Assembly: GCA_964563755.1 (NCBI GenBank)
Contig: CAZLYC010000002.1
Span: 62,001-126,000 of the forward strand
DNA: 64,000 bases
Direction: 5' to 3'
From: JABMQF01 sp964563755
GTDB taxonomy: Archaea > Nanobdellota > Nanobdellia > Woesearchaeales > UBA11576
Shown: positions 1 to 9,172 of the stretch, one piece after another
How positions within the stretch are numbered: position 1 is the stretch's first letter
How the letters are laid out: every line of letters starts with the position of its first letter
Made by a program: the position numbers and the translations under genes
Notes under the pieces: model-generated
What the model saw: only the letters and a program-made list of their open reading frames with translations
Databases searched by the model: none
What the model was told of the DNA's origin: nothing

Positions 1-1008
1 GAAGAGCAGGTCCTTAAACAGCTGAGAAACGAAAGCGATGCTGCAGCAAAAAAGAAAGCGGATAAAAGAAAAGAGCCAGCGGCTCCAGTAGATAATACTC
101 CTGTTGCAGAAGAGCAGAAAGCATTGCCTAATGTTGTAGAGACGACACAGGAAGTCAGGAACCTATGCCAGGAGCTCATCGCAAAGATAAAAGAAGTGAT
201 GGATGAGGAAGAGAATGTCACGCATCACGCTACAAGCAGGACTGCATTGAGCAGGACAGACAATTCAGGAAGGCATTTCGGAAAGTATGAAGAAGAAAGG
301 CACTTGATAAAGAAATTGATTGAAGCGATACACAGGCAAAAAGAGAGGATGAAGACTCTGCCAAAACCGCATCCAATGCCCTTACCCGTTCCTACACCGA
401 CACCAGTTCCGCTAACTCCCTCTCCCGCACCTAGCACTGCGCCTCAGCCTGTTCAAGAAGAAGTAAAGAGGAAAGACGTGAAGATTATGATTCTGCCTAA
501 GACAGAACCAAGAGTTCCTCATCCTCCGCACAGCGGCTCGAAGAAAGAGCTAAAATTCAATGCAGGCAGCGGACTGCAGTCAGGACAGCTTGATTTCATA
601 TTATTGAAAGATGAAGGGAAGGCACATCCATTGGCATGGGTATGCTATATAATACGTGAGACTGACAACGAGATCATCGCGCCTGACAAATTTGAACTGA
701 AGATAAACCTTTCAGAGACAAAGCAGACATATTCATACAAAGCGAAGACAAAATCAGAATACAAGTATAATTTCTTCGCTGTTCCAGAACAGAGACGCGA
801 TGAGGAATCAGATGATAAGATTATTTTCAGCCCGATTCTTGAATTGGCGGACTCTGTTGAGCCAGGCAATTACAGGATAGTGCTTGAAGTGGCTGAAGGA
901 CCGCAGGAATATTGGAAGATAAACCCGATTCCTGCAAAAAAGCTTGACGAACTACCTGTAATAGACCAGAATTTCATACAGTTCAAAATAGATGAAAAGA
1001 AGGTATAA
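1..1008 (+). CDS. Hypothetical protein with proline-rich linker (5' truncated)
   Basis: The reading frame is open from the first base, so the true start lies outside the window; 335 codons are visible. The N-terminal visible part is charged and helical. A proline-rich linker follows at about visible residues 121-143 (PxPxP-type, with PVPTPTPVPL). The C-terminal part, from about residue 155, alternates hydrophobic and polar residues like a beta-sandwich domain. No family was recognised. A TATA box after the stop suggests this gene ends its transcription unit. Confidence 0.75.
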   Translation, partial: EEQVLKQLRNESDAAAKKKADKRKEPAAPVDNTPVAEEQKALPNVVETTQEVRNLCQELIAKIKEVMDEEENVTHHATSRTALSRTDNSGRHFGKYEEERHLIKKLIEAIHRQKERMKTLPKPHPMPLPVPTPTPVPLTPSPAPSTAPQPVQEEVKRKDVKIMILPKTEPRVPHPPHSGSKKELKFNAGSGLQSGQLDFILLKDEGKAHPLAWVCYIIRETDNEIIAPDKFELKINLSETKQTYSYKAKTKSEYKYNFFAVPEQRRDEESDDKIIFSPILELADSVEPGNYRIVLEVAEGPQEYWKINPIPAKKLDELPVIDQNFIQFKIDEKKV

Positions 1009-1035
1009 AAACAAGGATGACAGACTAGCAAAAGG

Positions 1036-1043
1036 TTTATATA
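1036..1043 (+). promoter_or_regulatory. TATA box of the 1128 gene
   Basis: TTTATATA preceded by a purine-rich AAAAGG, which fits a BRE. The expected start of transcription is near 1065, about 60 nt before the next gene. Confidence 0.55.
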
Positions 1044-1127
1044 TTCAAAATCATCAAAAGGGCATAAAAGAGGCTTTTAGGCTTCTATGTTATGCTTCAA
1101 TAGAAAAACGCAAGAGGTGCATTGTTG

Positions 1128-2141
1128 ATGGCAATTTCAAGCATTTATGTTATTGGTTTCCTTTTCGGAGGAAGTCATGACAGGACTAAAGACGTAGAGA
1201 AAGCGATACAGGAAGCCAGGGGAAAAATCCATCTTGGCGGCTTGAGAGGAGAGTCACTCAGGGCGTTCTTAAGAGCAGCCATTACCAATCTGCACTTCAA
1301 GTGGATTCAGAAGAAAGAAAGGAATATCGGTAACAGCCTTGAGAATTTCAAGAAGGACATAGAGAAGCATCTCGTGCTTGATGCTGAGAATGATGAGATA
1401 AAGGCGGTCAAGAACATAGTCAAGGATTATACTTATCTTTATCTGACGCTGCACAGCCTTCTTCTTTTTGAGAAATATGACCTGGAGCAATTTGAGAAGT
1501 TCGTTGAAAAGCTCACAAATTTTGCTGAGAAGAAGAAACTCGACAAGGAAGCTGTCAGGAACTGCGTCAATGTACTGACTGAATCCGCAAACATGTGGAA
1601 AAATGATATCGAACAGTTGAGGAAGATGATCAACTCCGTGTTCGAGAGAGCTGAAGGCAAGTCAGGATGGGCTCTCACCATGTTTGAGAAGATGCACAAG
1701 GAAGGATTCTTCATAAGGTATCAGGAGAGGAAGCACTTCAAGGAAGCTATCCATGATGAGAAGACGTTCGAGAAAGCCATGAAGAAAGTATCCGGGGGCG
1801 GCCAGATAAAGAATTTGGATGAGCTCAAGAACCTGATGAACAGCATCAAGGACAAGGAGAAGGAGATGGCATATGATTTCCTCATAGTGTACAAGATGCT
1901 CTTCGAGACATGGGACAGCATAACAAAGCAGATGATCACATTGTTGGGACTGACTGAAGCAGCGGCAAAGCAGCATGAGATACCAACAAAGGATTACGAG
2001 AAGATGGTCAACCTGCATAATCTAATAGTGAAGAACCTGGATGAGGACTACCTGCACGCGCTGAGGATTGATGACAAGCAGCTAGAGGGAACTTATTCAG
2101 AGGTCATGGCCAGGATTGAGCGACTGAAGAAGCTCGCTTAA
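1128..2141 (+). CDS. Helical protein of unknown function
   Basis: A 337-residue protein. ATG at 1128 is preferred because GAGGTG at 1114-1119 lies 8 nt upstream; TTG codons at 1122 and 1125 are in frame but closer to that site. The N-terminus (MAISSIYVIGFLFGG) is hydrophobic and could be a short membrane anchor. The remainder is charged, helix-rich sequence with no motif I recognise. It has its own promoter and is followed by a small membrane protein gene on the same strand. The function is unknown. Confidence 0.75.
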   Translation: MAISSIYVIGFLFGGSHDRTKDVEKAIQEARGKIHLGGLRGESLRAFLRAAITNLHFKWIQKKERNIGNSLENFKKDIEKHLVLDAENDEIKAVKNIVKDYTYLYLTLHSLLLFEKYDLEQFEKFVEKLTNFAEKKKLDKEAVRNCVNVLTESANMWKNDIEQLRKMINSVFERAEGKSGWALTMFEKMHKEGFFIRYQERKHFKEAIHDEKTFEKAMKKVSGGGQIKNLDELKNLMNSIKDKEKEMAYDFLIVYKMLFETWDSITKQMITLLGLTEAAAKQHEIPTKDYEKMVNLHNLIVKNLDEDYLHALRIDDKQLEGTYSEVMARIERLKKLA

Positions 2142-2186
2142 ATTTTATTTTTATTCATTTTTTAATGATTAAAGAGGTGTGTAATC

Positions 2187-2591
2187 ATGATTGAGACTAA
2201 AGACGTGATAAGTTTTATAGTCGGACTCGGCCTTTTCGTGGTCGGCACGTTCAACTTGCTCGCTAAATTCAAGATAGGACCTTCTTGGTTCAACATGAGC
2301 CAGTTCCTTTCTGCTACAATAGTGATTTGGATAATTGCGGTCGGTGCACTTTATCTGGTCATAAATTCAATAATAGAGATAACGAACTCAAGCGCAATAG
2401 GTACGTTCTCAATCATCGTTGCGTTCATATGCCTTGCGCTCGGTCTTTTGCCAGCATTGTTTAGTTTTGGCATCGGTCCTTCCTTTTTCCAGATGTCCTT
2501 TCTGGGAGCTGCAAAGGATATCATATTCAACGTCGCGCTCATCGCAGAGGGTATATTCCTGATGATCGCTATGATTGCTATGGAGATGTAA
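2187..2591 (+). CDS. Small membrane protein with internal duplication
   Basis: A 134-residue protein with four predicted membrane segments. GAGGTG lies 7 nt before the ATG. The two halves resemble each other: residues 27-40 (KFKIGPSWFNMSQF) and 93-106 (SFGIGPSFFQMSFL) share IGPSxFxMS, each at the end of one hydrophobic segment and before the next. This suggests duplication of a two-helix hairpin unit. No known family was recognised. Confidence 0.75.
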   Translation: MIETKDVISFIVGLGLFVVGTFNLLAKFKIGPSWFNMSQFLSATIVIWIIAVGALYLVINSIIEITNSSAIGTFSIIVAFICLALGLLPALFSFGIGPSFFQMSFLGAAKDIIFNVALIAEGIFLMIAMIAMEM

Positions 2592-2619
2592 TCATAATCT
2601 TTTTTCTTTTTGGTGCATG

Positions 2620-3606
2620 ATGGCAATACACCTCAACCCATTCAGGCTCTTCAACAGCAGGATATGCCTGAATCACGGGATAATTGTAGAGATACTTAGG
2701 AGTTCTCAGGTCTTCTGGGAAGCATATAAGGACCTTCTTGAAGCGAATTTCAAGAGAAAAAGCGGCATAGATGACCTTAACATAGTCATGAAAAAGATGG
2801 GTCTTGAACCAAAGGAACAGAAAGGGACTTATGAAAAAGACCTGAAAAAGCTGCATTCTGGCATTGTAGAATCATTTGATAAAGCGCTTCTGGATCTTGA
2901 CGGCATGATATCTAACCTGAATACTATAATCAGGAATGATGAGACATTGCTGTTCAGGGCAGTTGAAGAACTAAGAAAAATCTATCTAAAGTTCAGGTTC
3001 GTGCAGCACATACCTCATTACATGATTGCAGGGATAGAGCAGCACATCCATTCGCTATTGAAACACATGGCTGTGAAGCAGAAGGAAGCATGGGTAGTAT
3101 CAAAGGCGCATTCTAGGGGTTTTACTAAGCTTCAGGACTTGACAATCGTAACAAGCAGGGGAGAGAGGAGAAGGATAAGGCAGCAGACCATAGAGCTTGA
3201 CCACATAAGGAATAGGATAGAGTTCCTGAGGGATGATGTGACTAACTTAAGCAAGGTGACCGAACATGAACACGTGCACAGGCTTCACGCAGAGATAAGC
3301 GAGCTTCTGAAGCTTTATCATGATGAGATAACAGACCTTGCAGAAATACTTCACGAATCAGATGTCCTTATACGCAGGACAGAGCAGATGTTCAAGGAAG
3401 TATCAAAGGAAGCGGAAGAGATAGGATTCAATGATATCAAGAAAAAAGTGGACAGTTACTCTCACAAGTTCCATAAGATAATGCTTGCTATTGAGACGCA
3501 GGCCAGAAGGGAGAGCATGGACATAGATAAGATAGTTGCCCATCTGCCTTCTCCGAGGAAAGTGCAGCACAAATCTACAGAACATATTTCTACAGCACAA
3601 AATTAA
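2620..3606 (+). CDS. Coiled-coil protein of unknown function
   Basis: A 328-residue protein. The start is placed at the second of two adjacent ATGs (2617, 2620), downstream of a weak GGTG at 2612-2615; the frame is open back to 2575, which would overlap the previous gene. Residues beyond about 40 are strongly helical and charged, with long heptad-like stretches and many His residues (EHEHVHRLH). There are no transmembrane segments or catalytic motifs. It ends convergently with the rhomboid gene, 47 nt away. Confidence 0.7.
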   Translation: MAIHLNPFRLFNSRICLNHGIIVEILRSSQVFWEAYKDLLEANFKRKSGIDDLNIVMKKMGLEPKEQKGTYEKDLKKLHSGIVESFDKALLDLDGMISNLNTIIRNDETLLFRAVEELRKIYLKFRFVQHIPHYMIAGIEQHIHSLLKHMAVKQKEAWVVSKAHSRGFTKLQDLTIVTSRGERRRIRQQTIELDHIRNRIEFLRDDVTNLSKVTEHEHVHRLHAEISELLKLYHDEITDLAEILHESDVLIRRTEQMFKEVSKEAEEIGFNDIKKKVDSYSHKFHKIMLAIETQARRESMDIDKIVAHLPSPRKVQHKSTEHISTAQN

Positions 3607-3653
3607 CCGCTAGCACAGCATTAACGAAATACGTGGCGAAGTCGGTAAGATTT

Positions 3654-4481
3654 CTAACGCAACACGAACCACCAGATAAGACCTAGAACCAAAAGTGTTC
3701 CGATGTTTATCAACAGACCTCGCCAGAGTTTTGATTTTTCCTCTGAACTCAGGAAGAAAGCAAGTATCATTATCGCGAAGAATCCTCCTAGGTGCGCGAA
3801 GTTCGCGACACCTGCGCTCTCTGCTGAAGGATGCAATACGTCAGTCACGTCAAAGTAAAGCTGCATCCAGCCGAAGATAAAGACAGGTATTGGTATGATG
3901 AACAGGCAGACGAGGTAGAAAGGTTCGACAAGCATTGCTGCAGAGGCAAGCCCTGCTATCGCGCCTGAAGCACCGCTCGCGTAATACTGCAGGTCTGTTA
4001 TATGAACAAGGTCATCGACCAAGCCGGATATTATTGCTGAGCCAAAATATATGAATCCAAACTTGAGCGGACCGAAATTTTTCTCTACGACTCGCCCAAG
4101 GAAAAACAGAGCGACTATATTTCCTAGGAGATGCTGCCAGGATAGCTGGACAAACCAATTCGATACGAATGGTATTATGTTCAGGCTTAGAAGATTCGCT
4201 GGACCGTCCATCAGGTAGTTATGCACAAAGGCATCCCGCTGTCCATCTGGCAGAATCACGATGTATATGACACAAGATACTGATACCAGTATGTTGAGAA
4301 TTATCAATATCGCTGTGAACTTAGCTTCCCAGAAATATTCCCACAGATCTTTTATCGGAGCAAATATATCACCGAATTCTTTTTTCTTGAACAGGACAAG
4401 AAGAAGAGTTATAGGTAGAAGAAGAACATCCTTAAAGAGCTTGAACTCATGTTTGTAGTCAGGTTCTATGTCTTCAGGCAT
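3654..4481 (-). CDS. Rhomboid family intramembrane serine protease
   Basis: A 275-residue multi-pass membrane protein. It has the rhomboid signature: HLLGN (His117 to Asn121), GASGA with catalytic Ser172, and AHLGGF with catalytic His230, each within hydrophobic segments. Rhomboids cleave transmembrane substrates inside the bilayer. The start at 4481 is chosen because GAGGT lies about 11 nt upstream; the frame continues to 4508. A cytosolic N-terminal segment of about 60 residues precedes the core. It is divergent from the PAC2 gene. Confidence 0.9.
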   Translation of the reverse strand: MPEDIEPDYKHEFKLFKDVLLLPITLLLVLFKKKEFGDIFAPIKDLWEYFWEAKFTAILIILNILVSVSCVIYIVILPDGQRDAFVHNYLMDGPANLLSLNIIPFVSNWFVQLSWQHLLGNIVALFFLGRVVEKNFGPLKFGFIYFGSAIISGLVDDLVHITDLQYYASGASGAIAGLASAAMLVEPFYLVCLFIIPIPVFIFGWMQLYFDVTDVLHPSAESAGVANFAHLGGFFAIMILAFFLSSEEKSKLWRGLLINIGTLLVLGLIWWFVLR

Positions 4482-4523
4482 GATTATCACGGACCTCTTT
4501 TTTAACAAATCATTTCAATAACA

Positions 4524-4531
4524 TTTATATA
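4524..4531 (+). promoter_or_regulatory. TATA box of the PAC2 gene
   Basis: TTTATATA lies 36 bp before the ATG at 4568, which has GAGGTG 5 nt upstream. A leader of roughly 15 nt is expected. Confidence 0.55.
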
Positions 4532-4567
4532 TTGTTCTGCTCTGTATGAGCATTAAGAGGTGTGAAA

Positions 4568-5278
4568 ATGAGGATAGTCCTTAAAGAGAAACCAAAGAAT
4601 CCACTCATAATACAGGGCTTCCCTGGTTTTGGCCTGGTAGGAACAATTGCCACAGAATTTCTGATAAATGAGCTAGGAGCAAAACCCATAGGAGCCATAC
4701 ATGCAGAGGACATTCCTCCAATGGTTGCAATACACGATAATTCTATGGTGCAGCCTATAGGGATATATTATGACAAGAAGACTAACATAATCATACTTCA
4801 CGTGATGACAAATGTCAAAGGTATAGAGTGGAAGATGGGCGAGCTTGTTCTTGAGCTTGCAAAGGAGCTTGATGCAAGGGATGTACTTGCAATAGAAGGC
4901 GTTGGCACGCAACTGCCAAGCGATAAGATTGAAGCATATTATTACGCAAACAATGAACTTGCAAAAGGAAGGTTTAACGCATTCAAGTTGTCCCCTCTAA
5001 AAGAAGGCATAATTCTAGGAGTGACCGCGACTCTCATGCTGCAGGGAGAAGAGAGGCCTATTTCATGCATTTTCATAGAGACGCACAGCAGCATGCCTGA
5101 CAGCAAGGCAGCGGCAAAGGCCATTGAAGTGATTGACAAGTATCTCAACCTGAAGATAGACTACAAGCCTCTTCTCAAGCAGGCAGAGAAGTTCGAGGGT
5201 AAGATAAAGGGACTCATGGAGAAAGGCGCTGTCGCGACAGAAGAGCAGAAGAAGAAGACACTGAATTATGTTGGTTAA
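4568..5278 (+). CDS. PAC2 family protein (proteasome-assembly-chaperone-like)
   Basis: A 236-residue protein with the archaeal PAC2 hallmarks: an N-terminal GFPGFGLVGTIA motif, a central IEGVGTQ segment and a late GVTATLML segment. Eukaryotic PAC2 relatives help assemble proteasome alpha rings. The archaeal proteins are ATP-grasp/PAC2-like and their exact role is less settled. ATG 4568 is preferred over GTG 4562, because that GTG is part of the GAGGTG site. The last 40 residues are helical and basic. Confidence 0.85.
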   Translation: MRIVLKEKPKNPLIIQGFPGFGLVGTIATEFLINELGAKPIGAIHAEDIPPMVAIHDNSMVQPIGIYYDKKTNIIILHVMTNVKGIEWKMGELVLELAKELDARDVLAIEGVGTQLPSDKIEAYYYANNELAKGRFNAFKLSPLKEGIILGVTATLMLQGEERPISCIFIETHSSMPDSKAAAKAIEVIDKYLNLKIDYKPLLKQAEKFEGKIKGLMEKGAVATEEQKKKTLNYVG

Positions 5279-5310
5279 TTTTATATACTCTTTTTCTTTT
5301 TAATCAGTAA

Positions 5311-5823
5311 ATGTCCAAAAGCTCTAGCTTTAACATACTGGCAGTTATTCTAATAATCATAGGCAGCATATTCCTTCTAGAGAATTATGGGATACTTGTC
5401 GGCGCATATTTATTCTGGCCACTGCTCCCGCTGATTATGGGAATAGGGTTCACTCTGCTTTTCTTCAAGAACAAGAGAAAGGATTTGATTCTCCTAGGAT
5501 TGGGAACGTTTATCCTGCTGAACAGCATCCTGTTCTTTTATCTTAATTTCACAAGCTGGGTTAGATTGGCAGCATTATGGCCAACGTTCATAATAATACT
5601 GGGACTTTCTTTCCTTGCATGCTATCTGTTATCAGATAAGAATGTGCTTTTGTATCTTGCTGCAATCCTGATATCGTTAGGTGTTTCATTCATCTTGATT
5701 TTTGCAGTCTCGACAATACTTTGGCCTTTGACGCTTATATTTACAGGTATGAGTTTCATGATAATCAGTATTGTTGAACGATTTGGTAATAATATGAAGG
5801 TTTTTCATGGAAAAAAACGCTAA
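5311..5823 (+). CDS. Multi-pass membrane protein
   Basis: A 170-residue protein with about six hydrophobic helices. Repeated patterns (ILIIIGSIFLLENYGIL, FWPLLPLIMGIGF, LWPTFIIILGLSF, LWPLTLIFTGMSF) recall the LiaI/LiaF-type or DUF5668 membrane regions, which alternate a short helix with WPxxLIxxG. The 3' end overlaps the radical SAM gene by 17 nt, so the two are probably co-transcribed. The function is unknown. Confidence 0.75.
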   Translation: MSKSSSFNILAVILIIIGSIFLLENYGILVGAYLFWPLLPLIMGIGFTLLFFKNKRKDLILLGLGTFILLNSILFFYLNFTSWVRLAALWPTFIIILGLSFLACYLLSDKNVLLYLAAILISLGVSFILIFAVSTILWPLTLIFTGMSFMIISIVERFGNNMKVFHGKKR

Positions 5824-7255
5824 GAAAAAAGTCATTTTTGTGGAACCGAGGGGGAACAAGGATAATGTATTCTCAAAGGTCATGACTTTGCCTCTGATGG
5901 GGCCAATATATCTTTCTACAATCCTGAAGAAGATGGGACATGAAGTAAAAGTCCTTAACGAGAACATTCTTGGCAGGGATATCAGCTTGGCCGACCTTCA
6001 TGCAGACATACTCTGCCTTTCGATGCTTACCTCATCGGCAAACAGGGGATATGATATCGCGAGGCTTTTCAAATCACAGAATCCTCAAGGGAAGGTGATA
6101 ATCGGAGGCATACATGCATCGATGATGCCTGACGAAGCAGCATTATATGCAGACCAGGTAGTGATAGGCGAAGGAGAGAAAGTAATAATTGATATTATAG
6201 AGGGAAAGATAACAGACAAGTTTGTCCGTACAGAGCACATAGACCTGGATAATTATGAGATACCTGATTTCAGCCTGCTAGAGAACAACAGGAGGATGAA
6301 TATAACCCCAGTCATAACTTCAAGAGGCTGTCCTTTTGACTGCACATTCTGCTCTGTTACACAGATGTTCGGAAAGAAATACAGGACGCTAAGCATAGAT
6401 AATGTCATGAAGACTCTTAGAAAACTGAAACCTAAGAAGGTCTTTTTCTATGATGATAATTTTGCGGCGATAAAGAGCAGGACTTACGAGCTTGTCGACA
6501 GGATGAAGAAATCGAATCTTGACATTAAATGGAGCGCGCAAGTAAGGACTGATGTGACTAATGATCCAAAGCTTGTCGAGAAGATGGCCGACGCGGGCTG
6601 TTACCAGGTGTATGTAGGTTTCGAATCGATAAACCCTGCTACGTTGAAGAGATTTAACAAGGCGCAGGGCATTTCGCAGATAAAGCAGGCTATAAAAGTA
6701 TTCCACGATAACAGCATAGACATTCACGGGATGTTCATATTCGGTTCTGATGACGATAACAAGCACGTCTTTGGCATGACTTCAGATTTCTGCAATGATG
6801 AGGGAATAGATTCTGCGCAGTATGCAATCCTTACTCCGCTGCCAGGAACTCTTGTGTATAATGACTTTGAAAAAAGCGGCAGGTTGATACATAAGGTCTG
6901 GGATTATTACGATGGCCTGCACGCAGTCTTTAAGCCAAAGAAGATGACTGCTTTAGAGCTTCAGGAAGGCATGATTGATGCGTTCAGTGATTTCTACTCA
7001 TACTCGCGTGCGATGAATGATGCGATGAACATATTCTTTGAGTACAATGCGAATGCCATACGCGGCTTTTATTCAAAGGTGAATATGCCTTCTTTTTCGA
7101 AGGTAGGTTTCAGGGTCATGGGCAAGAGCATATTGGCTAGCTGGAAAAAGCAGAACCAGAATTACATGGATTTCTTAGGTAATCTTGACCTTAAGAGAAA
7201 GGCTTTAGACTGTCTATATCTAGATAAAACAGCCACTAAACAAGTAAACCAATAA
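5807..7255 (+). CDS. B12-binding-domain/radical SAM protein (BchE-like)
   Basis: A 482-residue protein. Residues 8-140 form a cobalamin-binding-like Rossmann domain (VIIGGIHASMMPDEA). The radical SAM core follows, with Cys175, Cys179 and Cys182 in the CxxxCxxC arrangement that holds a 4Fe-4S cluster. The usual cobalamin lower-ligand DxHxxG motif is not visible, so B12 use is uncertain. Related proteins perform methylations or ring rearrangements; the substrate here cannot be predicted. Its start lies inside the preceding membrane protein gene. Confidence 0.85.
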   Translation: MEKNAKKKVIFVEPRGNKDNVFSKVMTLPLMGPIYLSTILKKMGHEVKVLNENILGRDISLADLHADILCLSMLTSSANRGYDIARLFKSQNPQGKVIIGGIHASMMPDEAALYADQVVIGEGEKVIIDIIEGKITDKFVRTEHIDLDNYEIPDFSLLENNRRMNITPVITSRGCPFDCTFCSVTQMFGKKYRTLSIDNVMKTLRKLKPKKVFFYDDNFAAIKSRTYELVDRMKKSNLDIKWSAQVRTDVTNDPKLVEKMADAGCYQVYVGFESINPATLKRFNKAQGISQIKQAIKVFHDNSIDIHGMFIFGSDDDNKHVFGMTSDFCNDEGIDSAQYAILTPLPGTLVYNDFEKSGRLIHKVWDYYDGLHAVFKPKKMTALELQEGMIDAFSDFYSYSRAMNDAMNIFFEYNANAIRGFYSKVNMPSFSKVGFRVMGKSILASWKKQNQNYMDFLGNLDLKRKALDCLYLDKTATKQVNQ

Positions 7256-7259
7256 TTTA

Positions 7260-7275
7260 GTCACTTAATAGTGAC
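7260..7275. promoter_or_regulatory. Inverted repeat upstream of TATA box
   Basis: GTCACT-TAAT-AGTGAC has perfect 6-bp arms. It lies 14 bp upstream of the TATA box at 7290, so it is positioned like an operator or activator site. Confidence 0.35.
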
Positions 7276-7289
7276 AACAAAACGAAAAG

Positions 7290-7297
7290 TTTATATA
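7290..7297 (+). promoter_or_regulatory. TATA box of the 7344 gene
   Basis: TTTATATA, following AAAAG. The predicted transcription start is near 7320, shortly before the GAGGGGTG ribosome binding site at 7332-7339. Confidence 0.5.
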
Positions 7298-7343
7298 TCA
7301 GTTCTTATTCCAGATGCTAAAATACCTTGTTGAGGGGTGCAGA

Positions 7344-7607
7344 ATGGATATCTTTGATATGGTTAAACTCATGTGGAATGAGACAAAGCTGAAACAGGCT
7401 TTCAGGTCAGTTAAGATAGATATGGAGCAGATTGAAGGCAATCATGACCAGCTCAAGCGCTCCATGAATGACTGGGTCATATTCCTTGAACAGGAAAACC
7501 GCGATCTGAAAGCAAGGCTCATTGAGCTTGAAAACAAGTTCGATTCGCTCAAATTTAAGGATGGTGAAATCGAACTGGCTGAACTCTCACTTTTGAGAGA
7601 CATGTAA
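7344..7607 (+). CDS. Small coiled-coil protein
   Basis: An 87-residue protein. ATG 7344 sits 4 nt after GAGGGGTG. It is charged and helical, with a heptad-like stretch from about residue 35 (LEQENRDLKARLIELENKF), suggesting a dimeric coiled coil. No family was recognised. The next gene begins one base after its stop, so the two probably form an operon. Confidence 0.65.
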   Translation: MDIFDMVKLMWNETKLKQAFRSVKIDMEQIEGNHDQLKRSMNDWVIFLEQENRDLKARLIELENKFDSLKFKDGEIELAELSLLRDM

Positions 7608-7608
7608 G

Positions 7609-7932
7609 ATGGACAGCCTAAAAAAGGCAGGTCTTGCATCTATTGTAACTTTTCTTTTGGGTAGCGCATCTAGCGGATGCTACATAAACGAGCCTTATGT
7701 TTACTGGAGGCTCGACACGCCTCGCTCAGAGAGTGGAACCGTAGAGAAGAAGGCTAAGAAATACGACATCATGTCGACACCCGCGCCTGTTGAAGCAGTC
7801 ACAAAGGACTGTCAGACATATGCTGCAAGTTATGCTGATTCAAGACGGGTTAAAGGCCGCAAGAACACAGTCTGCACGTGTCATTACCCTTATCTTCCCG
7901 AAGGATATCAAGACCAACCTTGTAACAAATAA
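7609..7932 (+). CDS. Small secreted or lipid-anchored protein
   Basis: A 107-residue protein. The N-terminus is a signal peptide (hydrophobic residues 8-20) ending in SASSGC. This could be a weak lipobox with Cys24 as the anchor, or a normal signal-peptide cleavage site. The rest is polar with four further Cys, including CTC near the C-terminus. It follows the previous gene by one base. No family was recognised. Confidence 0.55.
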   Translation: MDSLKKAGLASIVTFLLGSASSGCYINEPYVYWRLDTPRSESGTVEKKAKKYDIMSTPAPVEAVTKDCQTYAASYADSRRVKGRKNTVCTCHYPYLPEGYQDQPCNK

Positions 7933-7982
7933 ATACAAGAATCATAATAAATCACAATAATGCGTGTTGAGAGGTATGAAAA

Positions 7983-8204
7983 ATGTCTGAAAAATATGGA
8001 ATCAATTTAGTGCTCGAAGTCTATTGTGCTAACAACAGCAGGACGCCTGAAACAGAAGAGATAAAGACGCTTATAAGCGATCCATTCTTTGTCATGGATA
8101 GTCCGCAGATAAGTTATTCGTGCGAAAGTCTGCATAACATGCCAGAGCCTTCTGCCGACGAGGTAAGCAGGTTTTGTCTCGAGCACATAATAAACAAGTG
8201 CTAA
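7983..8204 (+). CDS. Small Cys-containing orphan protein
   Basis: A 73-residue protein with GAGAGGT about 6 nt before the ATG. It contains four cysteines, one of them C-terminal, and no membrane segment. It lies 50 nt after the previous gene, which suggests the same transcription unit or a nearby promoter. No family was recognised. Confidence 0.5.
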   Translation: MSEKYGINLVLEVYCANNSRTPETEEIKTLISDPFFVMDSPQISYSCESLHNMPEPSADEVSRFCLEHIINKC

Positions 8205-8506
8205 AAAAACGCTTAAAATTTTTAATAATTTCTTATTATCTTCTTGCGATTTTTCTTTTGAACTCTCACTTTTTAATTTCAATTTTGGAATTAATCCAAA
8301 AATTTCTAACCAAAAAAATCTGTCGGGATTATCTGATAAAACAATAAAACATGACAACGACAATAAAAACAGAAGACCACGACATTTTTCGAAGTTATAC
8401 TAGTAAGATATAATCTCGACAACAGTAATGGATAAAAAGTTACAATTGCAGACATAATCAATGACTTGAAAAAAATAAAACTTAAAGTTTATTAGAAATT
8501 ATAAAA
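8205..8506. other. AT-rich intergenic region
   Basis: A 302-bp gap between a + gene and a convergent - gene. The only structure seen is an inverted repeat with 7-bp arms, TTTTGGA (8283-8289) and TCCAAAA (8295-8301), which may end transcription. No supported gene was found. Confidence 0.4.
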
Positions 8507-9046
8507 TTATTTTAATTTATCTTCAAGATTTGATTTCTTGTTTTCAAGAACACGCCAGTCGTTCCAGTAATATCTGCCTTTATCTTCACCTTTGCATCCA
8601 CCAGAAATATACAACAATCCCGCCATGCAAAAGTAAGATGCATTATTCGCTATTTCCTTATTGTTATTTTTAGATGATTTGTACATTCCGCTGAAGAACT
8701 GTTCAGGAACATCTGCAAGGACCATGAATAAATCCACACTCAATGCGCTTCCCTTGAAATTTCCAGTCACGTGTTTTACAACAGTATCAGGGCGTATTAT
8801 CTCATCCAGATGCGGAAAAGGCACTCCAAGCTTGGTTGATTCATCCTTTAATCTGAACTGGTTGAAATTGGCTACTTTGAGTCCGTTGTTCAACAGATAT
8901 GTTTCGACTTTATCCAAATCTGATCCTGTCTGCTTGAGTCCCTCTATGCATTGGTAAAATACAGGCGTATTCATTGGAAAACTGTCAAATCCATACATTC
9001 TTCTTGCCTCAGTATCTAGCGCATAGCTGACTTTGGAAGATTTCAT
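8507..9046 (-). CDS. Hypothetical protein
   Basis: A 179-residue soluble protein that I do not recognise. It starts at ATG 9046. The sequence is globular in appearance, with mixed helices and strands and a lysine-rich C-terminus. It sits in the AT-rich accessory stretch beside a NERD-domain gene on the same strand. Confidence that it is a gene comes from its length and the absence of a competing frame. Confidence 0.55.
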   Translation of the reverse strand: MKSSKVSYALDTEARRMYGFDSFPMNTPVFYQCIEGLKQTGSDLDKVETYLLNNGLKVANFNQFRLKDESTKLGVPFPHLDEIIRPDTVVKHVTGNFKGSALSVDLFMVLADVPEQFFSGMYKSSKNNNKEIANNASYFCMAGLLYISGGCKGEDKGRYYWNDWRVLENKKSNLEDKLK

Positions 9047-9172
9047 TTGAACTTCATAACCCCCGATAAAAGCTCATAAAATAGGTTTATGGCTTGTATA
9101 AATAATTGTGAACAGGTTAGATAAAAAGGTTGTGCTTATAAAAAACGAACTCAGCTTTATAAAAGGAAACGC

